DNA of 64,000 nucleotides, taken from Colwellia sp. 75C3. GTDB taxonomy: Bacteria > Pseudomonadota > Gammaproteobacteria > Enterobacterales > Alteromonadaceae. Positions within the stretch are counted from its first letter, which is position 1, and the number at the start of each line of letters is the position of its first letter. The stretch spans positions 62,001 to 126,000 of the forward strand of contig NZ_PJAU01000055.1 of assembly GCF_002836255.1 (NCBI RefSeq), written 5' to 3'. Under the pieces are notes generated by a model. It searched no databases. It saw nothing but the letters and a program-made list of their open reading frames with translations, and was not told the DNA's origin. The position numbers and the translations under genes were made by a program. Shown one piece after another: positions 37,807 through 47,450 of the stretch.

Positions 37807-40596
37807 ATGATGCAATCCAATAAATCGCTTATCGCCTTAGCAGTAATGACTACAAGCATATTAACGGCTTGTGGTGGCTCTGACACAAAAAAAGAAACGA
37901 CTACCACACCAACGGTCCCTAACGTTAGTGCATATAAAGATGTTGAGTGTAAGAATATGTTGTCAGCGGCACAGCTATCTCTTCTAACTTCTGGCTCTAG
38001 TTGTGGTTACTTAACCGTGCCAGAAAAGCATGCTTTATATGGCAAACCAGCATCCACAAAGAATATAGAAATTGCAGTTGTTAAGCTTGCTTCTACTTCA
38101 ACCAATAAAAAATCTGATCCAGTTGTTTATTTAGAAGGTGGTCCAGGTGGTAGTGCAACGTCAAGTATTGAGTACATCAAAGAAGATGCTACCTTTCTCA
38201 ATGACAGGGATGTCTATTTAGTTGACCAACGTGGTACAGGCCATTCAAAACCTGCATTGTTTTGTACAGAATTTGACATGGCAGGTACGCCAGAGCAAGT
38301 AGCAGCATGTAAAACAAGGCTGGAAGCATCAGGTGTTGATTTAAATGCTTATCGAAGTGTGCAAAATGCTATGGATTTTATTGAATTAAGAAAAGCCTTA
38401 AATGTCGCAGAGTGGAATTTATATGGCATCTCTTATGGTACCCGCCTTGCTACTACCATTATGCGTGAAAATAGCGAAGGTATTCGTAGTGTTATTCTCG
38501 ATGGTATGTTCCCAATCGAAGTGAACGGTATTACGGATACGCCGTGGGCAAATTATGAGTCGTTAAATCAAATAGTAAAAAACTGTAAAAATTCAACTGA
38601 CTGTCCTGCAGATGAATTCAAAATGATTATCGAAGATATTATCGCCCGTATGCATAATGAAGACATGATTATTGAAAGTAGAGAATTTGTTCAAATCCTA
38701 CTTGAACTTGGTGCACAGCCGGTAATTATGGATTATTTACTAACAGTCAATAAAGATGTCAGTAAATATGCATCAGCTTTTAATAACATCATGACAGAGC
38801 AAGATGATGTTCAAGGTGATGAGCAGGGCGAAGAAGATCGCTTCTACAATGCTATGGGTCTATCTACTATTTGTGCTGAAGAATATCCATTTCTGAATAT
38901 TACAGCTTTAACAGGTGATAACAGCGAGGGGTGGTCAGCAAGCACACAAGTTACGGTAGGTGATATGTATCATATGGGCTTCGATAAGGCTTCATGTAAA
39001 GCTTGGGATCTTGCTCCAGCTAATGACATTGAGACACAAGCAGTGACAAGCAATTTACCGGTATTAATACTTAATGGTGATCAAGATACTCAAACACCTG
39101 CAGCGTGGGGGAAATTGGTTGCTAAAAACATGCCTAATGCACAAAACCTCACTAACCCACAAGGTGGTCATGGACAACTCTTTTCTGGCTCTACTTGTTT
39201 TAATAACCTAGCGAGTGACTTTTTAGCTGAACCCAATAAAGTGGTTGATGCAAGCTGTGTAGATAAAATTTCAGAGCTAACTTATGAAAGCGAAGCAGGT
39301 GAAAACTCATCATTAGAGCAAGCCTTTGCTAAGAAAACCTCAGTGTTTGGCATCCCAATTTATGGTACGGCACAGACCCCTGATAAAGCGATGTTACACG
39401 CAGCTAATGTGATGGCGCAATATTTAGATAATGATGAAGATGGTCAACCGGATAATGCCTTAGTGGTCGAGTATATGCTTGAACAAGGTGCTACTTTAAT
39501 TATGGCTAAAGATGAAAGCGAAATCGGAACCATCTCTGAACAAATTCCAGAATCAGTATCGGAAGCATTACAAGATCTTTATGCCAGTGAAGTGGTTATT
39601 GGGGGCGCAGAAGGGGGCTTTGATGCCACGATTGAAGAAGTTTTACACCTGATCACCCATATTGGTTATGCCGGTGTATACCCAGAAGTTTTTGGTGAAG
39701 AAATAGGCTCAGACATCGGCAATGCGATGGATATTGCGCGTGGTGGTCAATTTGAAAGCATTCCTGCAAGTTACCCTAATGCAGCCTGGTATACCTATGA
39801 TGATGAAACCTGTAACTATAGCTGCATGGTGACTGAATATGTTTATTGGTCGTTAACCTCTATTTTAGGTGCTCAAGCAGGCGATGAACGTTTAGCGGAA
39901 ATTAGCGAGGAGTGGCAGTTAAATACCAGTGAAAAAGTACAAAACCAGGACATTGCAGTATATCAGCTGCTAACAAATGCCGAATATGGTTTGGCAGCAA
40001 TATTACCCGATGGTGACTACTCTGCTCAAGAGTTCACTATTAGCCTAACAGAGGCTGATACTGATGAAGGTGAAGGCGAAGAAAAACTAGCCACTTTCAC
40101 TTTTAAAAATGATGATGACAGCGCTGATACTGTTTATATGAATGGTGTTATCGGTTCAAATACTTTAGCTGTTATGCAGACATTATTTAATAGCTATCCA
40201 CAAATTAAAACGCTGGTAATGCAAAATGTACCGGGCTCTATGGATGATGACATTAACTTGCTTGCGTCAATGGAAATTAGAAATCGTGGCATTGCTACTC
40301 ATATCCCTGCTAATGGCATGGTGGCATCGGGCGGTAGCGATATGTTTTTAGCAGGAACTAAACGCAGTATTGCCCCAGGCGCTAAAATCGGTGTTCATTC
40401 ATGGAGTGATGGCAGTGGCAAGGCTGCATTAGATTATCCTAAAGGACATCAAGCACATGATATATACCTTGATTATTATAATGCTATCGGCATAACGACT
40501 GACTTTTACTGGTATACCCTTGAAGCTGCTTCAGCTGACAGTATCCATTGGATGACAGCAGAAGAAATTGCTTTATACGGTGTATTAACCGAGTAA
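37807..40596 (+). CDS. Multi-module lipoprotein: TAP-like hydrolase, middle domain, ClpP-like domain
   Basis: A 929-residue predicted lipoprotein (lipobox ILTAC, Cys22). Residues about 45-480 are a tripeptidyl-aminopeptidase-like alpha/beta hydrolase: oxyanion EGGPGGS (110-116), VDQRGTGHS, nucleophile GISYG (Ser209), acid in NGDQDTQTP (about 425-427), His455 in GGHGQ. Residues about 510-735 are an unrecognised domain with a calcium-type loop DNDEDGQPDN (541-550) and EEVLHLITH (Glu610/611, His614, His618), a possible metal site. Residues about 765-929 resemble ClpP/COG3904 periplasmic serine proteases: VASGGSDMFLAG (candidate Ser841) and IGVHSW (His864). Start could be either of two adjacent ATGs. 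The module order is seen directly; the activities are inferred. Confidence 0.8.
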   Translation: MMQSNKSLIALAVMTTSILTACGGSDTKKETTTTPTVPNVSAYKDVECKNMLSAAQLSLLTSGSSCGYLTVPEKHALYGKPASTKNIEIAVVKLASTSTNKKSDPVVYLEGGPGGSATSSIEYIKEDATFLNDRDVYLVDQRGTGHSKPALFCTEFDMAGTPEQVAACKTRLEASGVDLNAYRSVQNAMDFIELRKALNVAEWNLYGISYGTRLATTIMRENSEGIRSVILDGMFPIEVNGITDTPWANYESLNQIVKNCKNSTDCPADEFKMIIEDIIARMHNEDMIIESREFVQILLELGAQPVIMDYLLTVNKDVSKYASAFNNIMTEQDDVQGDEQGEEDRFYNAMGLSTICAEEYPFLNITALTGDNSEGWSASTQVTVGDMYHMGFDKASCKAWDLAPANDIETQAVTSNLPVLILNGDQDTQTPAAWGKLVAKNMPNAQNLTNPQGGHGQLFSGSTCFNNLASDFLAEPNKVVDASCVDKISELTYESEAGENSSLEQAFAKKTSVFGIPIYGTAQTPDKAMLHAANVMAQYLDNDEDGQPDNALVVEYMLEQGATLIMAKDESEIGTISEQIPESVSEALQDLYASEVVIGGAEGGFDATIEEVLHLITHIGYAGVYPEVFGEEIGSDIGNAMDIARGGQFESIPASYPNAAWYTYDDETCNYSCMVTEYVYWSLTSILGAQAGDERLAEISEEWQLNTSEKVQNQDIAVYQLLTNAEYGLAAILPDGDYSAQEFTISLTEADTDEGEGEEKLATFTFKNDDDSADTVYMNGVIGSNTLAVMQTLFNSYPQIKTLVMQNVPGSMDDDINLLASMEIRNRGIATHIPANGMVASGGSDMFLAGTKRSIAPGAKIGVHSWSDGSGKAALDYPKGHQAHDIYLDYYNAIGITTDFYWYTLEAASADSIHWMTAEEIALYGVLTE

Positions 40597-41001
40597 CTCT
40601 ATCATTTTAGAGCAGTAAACCTTACTTAGTGAATAGGCTGTTTTATCACCTGCATAATAATTATTGTACGGCTGATAAAGGAGCCTTTTTTATGAATTAA
40701 TCACTCATACCTAGTATGGAATATTAACCGCGTAATACCTTTCGCTGCATTGTGTATTTGCGCTTACTCTGAAGCTTCTTCAAATACGGGTATTAATACC
40801 CTGACAGATATTGAAAAGTTGAAGTTTCTTCTCTATAAAGCTTGGTCTGAATAAAGCACTATTTCATCGAGAAAGAGTGCTTTGTGTAATTTATTTCATT
40901 ATTGCTGAATTAATCCAAGACTAATGACTCAAAAAATCCGATAATTAGCGGCATTAAAACCAATCCACCGATTGGCTGTATACAACTTCGGAAATATATC
41001 A
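40597..41001. other. Intergenic region before the OsmC-YcaO gene
   Basis: A large imperfect hairpin at 40635-40692 (AGGCT...TTTATCA / TGATAAA...AGCCT followed by TTTTTTAT) ends the lipoprotein transcript. The rest holds no ORF or clear promoter. Confidence 0.55.
40635..40692 (+). terminator. Terminator after the multi-module lipoprotein gene
   Basis: Outer stem AGGCT (40635-40639) / AGCCT (40682-40686), inner stem TTTATCA/TGATAAA, then a six-T run. Confidence 0.65.
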
Positions 41002-43188
41002 ATGGAAATCAAAGTTAACTTTCTCGACAACCTTAGACTTGAAGCCAAGTTTGACGATTTTAGTGTCATCGCTGATCAACCTAAACGTTATAAAGGTGAC
41101 GGCTCAGCGCCTGGTCCTTTTGATTATTTCTTAGCCTCTTCAGCTATGTGTGCAGCCTACTTTGTTAAGGTTTATTGTAATTCTCGTGATATCCCAACGG
41201 ACAATATTCGTTTATCACAAAATAATATTGTTGACCCAGAAGATAGATATAATCAAATTTTTCAAATTCAGGTCGAGCTACCTGAGAGCATTTCTGAAAA
41301 AGATAAAAAAGGCATTTTACGCTCAATTGACCGTTGTACGGTTAAAAAGGTTGTTCAGCAGGGACCCGAATTTAAAGTTGAGGCAGTTACTAGTCTTGAA
41401 GGTGATGCTCAAGCTATGCTGATGCAGCAGCCACAAGATGGCACTAGCACTTTTATTTTAGGTAAAGATTTACCTTTAGAAGAAACCATTGCCAATATGT
41501 CAGGTCTTTTGGCTGACCTTGGTATGAAAATTGAAATCTCTTCGTGGCGTAACATAGTACCTAATGTTTGGTCATTGCATATCCGTGATGCTGCATCCCC
41601 ACTGTGCTTTACTAACGGTAAGGGCGCAACGAAAGAGAGTGCGTTAGCCTCTGCCTTAGGGGAATTCATTGAGCGACTTAACTGTAACTTCTTCTATAAC
41701 GATCAATTTTTCGGGACGGATATTGCGACCAGTGATTTTGTTCATTACCCTAATGAAAAGTGGTTCCAACCAGGTGAGAATGACGAATTACCGAGCGATA
41801 TTTTAGATGATTATTGTTTAGCTATTTATAACCCTGAAGACGAGCTTCGCGGCTCAAACCTAATTGATACCAACTCAGGTATGAGTGAGCGTGGTATTTG
41901 TTCAATACCTTATGTTCGCCACTCTGATGGTGAAACGGTTTATTTCCCGTCAAATTTAATTGAAAACTTATTTTTAAGTAACGGTATGAGTGCGGGTAAT
42001 AACTTAGCCGAAGCACAAGTACAGTGTCTTTCAGAAATATTTGAACGTGCTGTTAAAAAGCAAATTATCGCTGAAGAAATCGTTTTACCTGATGTACCTA
42101 AAAGCGTTATTGCTAAGTACCCAGCTATTTTAGCAGGCATTGAAGGGCTTGAAGCGCAGGGTTTCCCTATTGTGGTAAAAGATGCCTCATTAGGCGGAAA
42201 ATTCCCAGTAATGTGTGTCACCTTGATGAACCCTAAAAACGGTGGGGTTTTTGCCTCATTTGGTGCGCATCCAAGCTTTGAAGTAGCGTTAGAGCGTAGC
42301 TTAACTGAATTATTACAAGGTCGAAGCTTTGAAGGTTTAAATGATGTACCTAAACCTACCTTTAATAGCATGGCAGTAACAGAGCCTGAAAACTTTGTTG
42401 ACCATTTTATTGACTCAACCGGTGTTGTTTCATGGCGCTTCTTTAGTGCCAAACATGATTATGAATTTGTTGAATGGGATTTCTCTGGTACCAATGAAGA
42501 AGAGAATGCCGGCTTAATGGGCATTTTAAAAGACTTAGGCAAGGAAGTGTATATTGCTGAGTTTAACCAATTAGGCGCTACCGCTTGTCGTATGTTAGTA
42601 CCTGATTATTCAGAGGTGTACCCAGTTGAAGACTTGATTTGGGACAATACGAATAAGTCATTAGCTTACCGTGAAGATATTTTAAATCTTCATCGTTTAA
42701 GTGAAGATGAATTAACCAGTTTATTTGACCGCTTAGAAGAAAGTCAGCAAGATAACTACATTGATATCAAAACGTTAATTGGTATTGAGTTTGATGAAAA
42801 TACAGTTTGGGGGCAATTAACCATTCTCGAATTGAAAATTCTTATCTGTTTAGCACTAGGCGCACTTGAAGATGCTATTGAGTTAGTGGGAGAATTTTTA
42901 CAGTACAATGACAATACCGTTGAACGTGGCTTATTCTATCAAGCCATTCACTCGGTACTTGAAGTGACCATAGACGAAGAAATGGAGCTTGAAGATTACC
43001 TGCATAGCTTCAATAGAATGTTTGGTGAAGAAAACATGGTTAATGTCGTTGGCTCGGTATTTGGTGAAGTTAGATTCTTTGGTTTAACTGAAACTAGCAT
43101 GAACCTTGAAGGTTTAGATAAGCATCAAAGACTGATTGAAAGTTATAAGAAATTGCATCAAGCACGTGCTCTAGCCGCTAAGAAATAA
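41002..43188 (+). CDS. ycaO: OsmC-YcaO fusion protein
   Basis: From ATG 41002 (GGAAA eight bases upstream) the protein has 729 residues; an in-frame TTG 30 bases earlier is less likely. Residues about 1-140 are an OsmC-like domain (GPFDYFLASSAMCAAYFVKVYC). The rest is a YcaO domain with the ATP-binding signature around SALGEFIERL and ISEIFERAVK, and a C-terminal helical extension as in E. coli YcaO (586 residues, no OsmC part). YcaO proteins activate amide carbonyls with ATP; E. coli YcaO is linked to RimO-dependent thiolation of ribosomal protein S12. No precursor peptide or cyclodehydratase partner lies nearby, so a RiPP role is not supported. Confidence 0.9.
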   Translation: MEIKVNFLDNLRLEAKFDDFSVIADQPKRYKGDGSAPGPFDYFLASSAMCAAYFVKVYCNSRDIPTDNIRLSQNNIVDPEDRYNQIFQIQVELPESISEKDKKGILRSIDRCTVKKVVQQGPEFKVEAVTSLEGDAQAMLMQQPQDGTSTFILGKDLPLEETIANMSGLLADLGMKIEISSWRNIVPNVWSLHIRDAASPLCFTNGKGATKESALASALGEFIERLNCNFFYNDQFFGTDIATSDFVHYPNEKWFQPGENDELPSDILDDYCLAIYNPEDELRGSNLIDTNSGMSERGICSIPYVRHSDGETVYFPSNLIENLFLSNGMSAGNNLAEAQVQCLSEIFERAVKKQIIAEEIVLPDVPKSVIAKYPAILAGIEGLEAQGFPIVVKDASLGGKFPVMCVTLMNPKNGGVFASFGAHPSFEVALERSLTELLQGRSFEGLNDVPKPTFNSMAVTEPENFVDHFIDSTGVVSWRFFSAKHDYEFVEWDFSGTNEEENAGLMGILKDLGKEVYIAEFNQLGATACRMLVPDYSEVYPVEDLIWDNTNKSLAYREDILNLHRLSEDELTSLFDRLEESQQDNYIDIKTLIGIEFDENTVWGQLTILELKILICLALGALEDAIELVGEFLQYNDNTVERGLFYQAIHSVLEVTIDEEMELEDYLHSFNRMFGEENMVNVVGSVFGEVRFFGLTETSMNLEGLDKHQRLIESYKKLHQARALAAKK

Positions 43189-43229
43189 CAGATAAAAATA
43201 GCTGCTGAAAAATAGATAATCGACAAGGT

Positions 43230-43262
43230 AAAAGCTAATTTACAACGTTGTAATTAGCTTTT
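43230..43262. terminator. Bidirectional terminator after the OsmC-YcaO gene
   Basis: AAAAGCTAATT (43230-43240) pairs with AATTAGCTTTT (43252-43262); the centre ACAACGTTGT is itself self-complementary, leaving one bulged T. Confidence 0.75.
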
Positions 43263-43502
43263 ATCATCACCATTTATCGAATATATAAGACTCCTTTTTC
43301 GTCGGAAACTGCGTGAATTGAGTTTTATCATTTTATGTAAATAAGAATGGTCTATTATCAATAGTAGGCTATCGAATTGAGACATCATTGAATATCTCGT
43401 TGGTTTTTCTTCAATACTCTATGGTATGGCTAATGCCTCCTTTTCCAGAGAACATAGCTTAAATCCGATTAAATCGCTTATTATAAGGTGGACTTCATTA
43501 TT

Positions 43503-44777
43503 ATGAGTACTTCTCAAAATAAAGTAATGAGTTATTTTGCATTGTTCTTTATTTTAATGGCTGTCATTTCATTAATTGCTATTCAAAAGTTGGAGTATTC
43601 AGCTTCAAGAGCACTTGCCTCACGTACCGCTGAAGTATTGGCGTCAGTTATTAACCAAGCGAGAGTTTCTTATAGTGTTAACGCTGTGGCCAAGATCAGG
43701 TCACATTCTGACATTCACGTGCAAGCTAATTACCATAACCATGCGTTAGCTATTCCTAACCCTGCTACTTTCGCTATTGAATTAGGTCAGGCAATTTCAA
43801 AGCCCCAAGAAGGCTTTATTTTAAGCACTTATAGTAAATACCCGTTTTCAGAAAGAACAATATTAGCGGGCCCACAAGATCCTTTTCAACATGACGCTCT
43901 AGAGCAGCTTTCCGCGGAGAGAACCGTTTTTGAACGCGTAGAAAGCCTTAACGGACTGCCTGTTTTACGTCATGCCGAAGCCATTTTTATGGAAGCAAGT
44001 TGTATAGCGTGCCATAACAATCATAAATCGAGCCCTAAAACTGATTGGGAAATAGGTGATATACGTGGTGCTATTGATATCACTATTCCATTAGCGGCTA
44101 ATACAGATGGCGTAGCAATCACGGTTAATTATGCTTATATAATGTTTATCTCTTTTTCTATGATTGGTCTATTCTGCATGTTTTTTACCTTAAAACGTTC
44201 AAATAATTTGACTAAAGAGCTTGAGAATAAAGTAGAAAAAAGAACATTTTTACTGAATGAGATGGCTCGAACTGATGTTTTGACTAAGATTGCTAATCGA
44301 CGATATTTTGATGAGTTTAGCAAGGAGATGATTAATGATGCCGGCGCAGTATTGCCTGTTGCTGTTATTATTTATGACTTAGATTATTTTAAGATTGTGA
44401 ATGACTCTTATGGTCATGACGTTGGGGATGAGTGTTTAGTTGCTGTTGTCAATGCAGTGTCGATGGCACTAAGACAAAAGAGTGATTTTCATGCACGCAT
44501 TGGCGGGGAGGAATTTGCTATTATTTTACAAAATATCTCTACCGAAGAATTAGAAAAGATAATTGTACGTATTCTAGATAATATTAGGTTAGTAAAAATA
44601 CCAAATGAAAAATCACTCACTTTAACATGCAGTATTGGCTCAAGTCTTGTTAGTCAATTTGTTAAGGGAGTAACTATAAGCCAAGTATTAAAAGTAGCAG
44701 ACCAAGCGTTATATCAGGCAAAAAGTCAGGGACGAGATCGATGGGTACATAAAGGCTTTAGCGTGGATAACGATTAG
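43503..44777 (+). CDS. DUF3365 heme-type sensor diguanylate cyclase
   Basis: From ATG 43503 (AAGGTGGA upstream; GTG 43488 is an alternative) it has 424 residues. A membrane segment (about 10-28) leads to a periplasmic Tll0287-like DUF3365 domain with one CIACH motif (residues 167-171), the CxxCH signature for covalent c-type heme. A second membrane segment (about 210-230), a short coiled coil, and a GGDEF domain (ARTDVLTKIANRRYF; ARIGGEEF) follow. The RxxD inhibitory site is absent (QKSD). It likely makes c-di-GMP in response to a redox or gas signal, but the signal is inferred. Confidence 0.9.
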   Translation: MSTSQNKVMSYFALFFILMAVISLIAIQKLEYSASRALASRTAEVLASVINQARVSYSVNAVAKIRSHSDIHVQANYHNHALAIPNPATFAIELGQAISKPQEGFILSTYSKYPFSERTILAGPQDPFQHDALEQLSAERTVFERVESLNGLPVLRHAEAIFMEASCIACHNNHKSSPKTDWEIGDIRGAIDITIPLAANTDGVAITVNYAYIMFISFSMIGLFCMFFTLKRSNNLTKELENKVEKRTFLLNEMARTDVLTKIANRRYFDEFSKEMINDAGAVLPVAVIIYDLDYFKIVNDSYGHDVGDECLVAVVNAVSMALRQKSDFHARIGGEEFAIILQNISTEELEKIIVRILDNIRLVKIPNEKSLTLTCSIGSSLVSQFVKGVTISQVLKVADQALYQAKSQGRDRWVHKGFSVDND

Positions 44778-44908
44778 TTGGCTATTTGAATTTTAGCTTT
44801 ATTACTCTGTAAAGGTTTACACCATTACAGTAATTAAAAGATAGTTACTATAGATCATTAAGCTTATGCATTAGCGTTAGTGAAACTAATGGCAATGCGG
44901 CAAAGAGT

Positions 44909-45439
44909 TTATTCAAATAGTATTACCGTTGACTTATTTTTCGATAATTCAATTTTTTGTTTACTATCACTTTCTTTCCGCGTTGCGGTGATTATTAATG
45001 TTTTTTCTACTGTCTCTTTACCAAACAATGTTACTTCAAATTCAAGCTCATTATTTGGCTCAATTATTGTGTAACGTCCCATAACCATTAGCTGTGACGC
45101 TGGCGACTTAGGTGAATGATGGGAAGTAACCGGTGATAACATCATGCCTTGTAGCGCTACTTTGCCATTTTCTTCTTTTAATACAATGTTGTTGTGAATG
45201 CTTTTAATGATGGCAGGGCGATGCTCAGTGAACTCTTTGGAAGAAAGTTTACCGTCTTTGTCATCATCAATGCCTTCAAAGGCTGAAACGGGCAATGAAA
45301 GCACCATAAATACGCCATCATCAACAACGTTTAATGTACCATGTTGGGCAACTATCATATGTGCATATAACTGCTGAGAAAATAGTATGCTAAGTAATAT
45401 TACAGCAGCAATGACCGATGATTTTTTTAAATATTTCAT
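44909..45439 (-). CDS. Exported EF-hand protein
   Basis: A 176-residue protein with signal peptide (about 1-26, ending LYA-HM). One canonical EF-hand loop, DDDKDGKLSSKE (about 58-69), should bind calcium. The C-terminal part is rich in beta strands (QLMVMGRYTI, LEFEVTLFG, KTLIITATRK) and has a short His segment (SHHS). I do not recognise the family. It lies 139 bp downstream of the YHYH lipoprotein on the same strand and may be co-transcribed. Confidence 0.72.
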   Translation of the reverse strand: MKYLKKSSVIAAVILLSILFSQQLYAHMIVAQHGTLNVVDDGVFMVLSLPVSAFEGIDDDKDGKLSSKEFTEHRPAIIKSIHNNIVLKEENGKVALQGMMLSPVTSHHSPKSPASQLMVMGRYTIIEPNNELEFEVTLFGKETVEKTLIITATRKESDSKQKIELSKNKSTVILFE

Positions 45440-45578
45440 TGTGTTAATTCCAAGTAAAGTGAAGATAACTCAGTTTATTTAAACGCTGAGTTATCAGCTT
45501 TTGTTACTAAGGACATGGTTGAGTAAAATGTCCTTGGAAAATATTCATAGTGATTGAAAGGCAAAAGAGCGAACTTGA

Positions 45579-46850
45579 TTATGGTGGCGGCATTGCACCA
45601 GTAACTTCAACTTCACCTTTTACACAGCGCTGAAAGTAGGGGTAACTGTCGGTAGCGTAATAATGATAAATACCTTCAGGGAATTCAGGGGTTACGCCAA
45701 CACGACCATTACATTCATCTAAATCACCTGAGCCAGCTACATACTGCCAATCTTCACCAAAAGTACCTAATGGATAAATATCAGCAGAAGGTCTAGCACT
45801 ACTCACAGGGCTCACTAGTTCGTAACTACCGGTCATCGACTTAAGTGCAGAGCTTGAATCACTAGCTATGCTATAGCCATACCGCGCATAAATAGGAAAA
45901 CCATCAGCGGCCCAGCCGATTATTGTCATCGTTGCGCTATTACCACCTTGCTTCGTAACAAAAGCTTCAGGCATTCCATGATAATGATATATGCCACCAG
46001 GTTGTACGTGGGCATTATTGTCATCAGTACCAAAGTTAAAACTCGTTTGGCCTAATGCTTCGATATGCCAATTACCTGTGTTGCCGATGAGACTGCAGTT
46101 ATTACCGCTGTCATCGCAGCTTCCTGCGGTGTTGGCATCAATTTTTACGCCATTAAGTACATAACCGGTAGCGCCACTTGGACCACCCAAGGTAGTCGCG
46201 GTTGTAGATTCTAGTGGTGATAACGTTAGATTGGCAGATACCGATTGTTCGGTAATTGTATTGGGATTATGCGCGTTTGGAAATTCTCCTACGTCATGAT
46301 CTGGGATGCCATTAGCGCTGAGTAAACGTTCGCCATTTGTACAGCTCCATTGCGCCATACTGTCATTAAGTACATAAATTGAATCATTAAATTCGTTATA
46401 ATTATAATCACATAAAACGTTCGAGGTAGAGCCCTCTGTTATCTCTGACACTGTAATTTCAACACTATCTACTTCACTGTTTAGTTGACTGTCATCCACG
46501 GTTAAATGAACAATATAACTACCCATTACGTCTGCGACAAATGAAGGGGTAATAGTATTTTCACTCGACAAGGTTGCAACACTGCCGCTGGGTAGTGTTG
46601 ATAAAGTCCAAGCATAACCAAGGGTATCACCCTCAGCATCGCTACTTAGTTCACCTGAAAGCACAACGGTACTGTTGATGAATACGGTTTGGTCACTACC
46701 TGCATTAGCGGCGGGTGCAGTATTGGTGATTATAATCTCACCACTATCATCACTCGTTGTACTGTCACCACAAGCGCTCAATGTCGATGCGACTAATAAG
46801 CTCAAAAATACTGAGTTTGAGCTATTCCAAATACTAAGTTTATCTTTCAT
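45579..46850 (-). CDS. YHYH-domain lipoprotein with Ig/PKD-like domain
   Basis: A 423-residue lipoprotein from ATG 46850, which has a good SD (AAAGGAAA) and puts the lipobox LSAC at the end of a normal signal peptide; a longer frame to 47033 is open but would bury the signal peptide. Residues about 40-135 form a PKD/REJ-like beta domain (NTAPAANAGSDQTVF ... SYIVHLTVDD). The rest is a YHYH domain with GGIYHYHGMPEA, GWAADGFPIYARYGY, and FPEGIYHYYATDSYPYF. The function of YHYH proteins is not established. Confidence 0.87.
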   Translation of the reverse strand: MKDKLSIWNSSNSVFLSLLVASTLSACGDSTTSDDSGEIIITNTAPAANAGSDQTVFINSTVVLSGELSSDAEGDTLGYAWTLSTLPSGSVATLSSENTITPSFVADVMGSYIVHLTVDDSQLNSEVDSVEITVSEITEGSTSNVLCDYNYNEFNDSIYVLNDSMAQWSCTNGERLLSANGIPDHDVGEFPNAHNPNTITEQSVSANLTLSPLESTTATTLGGPSGATGYVLNGVKIDANTAGSCDDSGNNCSLIGNTGNWHIEALGQTSFNFGTDDNNAHVQPGGIYHYHGMPEAFVTKQGGNSATMTIIGWAADGFPIYARYGYSIASDSSSALKSMTGSYELVSPVSSARPSADIYPLGTFGEDWQYVAGSGDLDECNGRVGVTPEFPEGIYHYYATDSYPYFQRCVKGEVEVTGAMPPP

Positions 46851-46900
46851 TGTTAAGTTTCCTTTTCGGTGAATCCACCTGTCACTATGCTGCGTTGATA

Positions 46901-47167
46901 TATACCCGCTCCACTTGAAAGTGCTCGTTTCAGTAAATTTGAGTAAATCATAATCAAGGCACATTTTTTTGTTAAGGGTTACTCCCTTAAAAACAAATGT
47001 AACGACGAGTATGTTTTGCTCATGCTTCCCCAAAGGGCTGGTTTATAAACGCTTTATGCTGCGTTATTGATTTCGACAATAGAATAACTATTAACTTCAA
47101 TAAACGCCTTGCCTAAAGGCGTTTATAATTCCAGCTGAATCCTACATCTTCAAGTGGAACGGGTATA
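46901..47167. mobile_element. MITE-like element with 19-bp terminal inverted repeats
   Basis: The ends TATACCCGCTCCACTTGAA (46901-46919) and TTCAAGTGGAACGGGTATA (47149-47167) are inverted with one mismatch. The 267-bp interior has no ORF of its own and contains an 11-bp hairpin ATAAACGCCTT/AAGGCGTTTAT (47100-47126). No clear target duplication was found. It lies just upstream of the YHYH gene. Confidence 0.5.
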
Positions 47168-47450
47168 GTTAGCTTAAAACGTTAATGTGCAGCAAATGTG
47201 CAGCAATTGAGGAAGTAAAAATAATTGTTATAAATTAGATTCGAACATTTTCATGATGAAATCGAACAATTGTAAAGCTCGAAGAAGCATTAATTAGTAT
47301 TGTTTGTCGTAACTGGCTGATAAAGATGGATAATTAATCTATATTAAAACTGGCACAGAACTTCCTTAGTAATGGATAGACTCAATAAATTAACACCGAT
47401 GAAGTAGACAGCTTAGCTGGACTTACTTCATATTGTTTACTCAAGGAAAT
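47168..47450. other. Intergenic region upstream of the metallohydrolase
   Basis: AT-rich; no ORF, strong promoter or repeat recognised apart from the end of the MITE-like element. Confidence 0.4.

Noticed and set aside
41940..42452. 170-codon minus-strand open frame inside the OsmC-YcaO gene
   Set aside because: Antisense shadow of a strongly supported gene, without family features or start signals.
41002..43188. RiPP (azole peptide) biosynthesis around YcaO
   Set aside because: No precursor peptide, E1-like partner, dehydrogenase or exporter gene lies nearby; the protein matches the stand-alone YcaO type with an OsmC fusion.
46851..47033. 61-codon N-terminal extension of the YHYH lipoprotein
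   Set aside because: It runs into the MITE-like element, lacks a ribosome site, and would bury the lipoprotein signal peptide.
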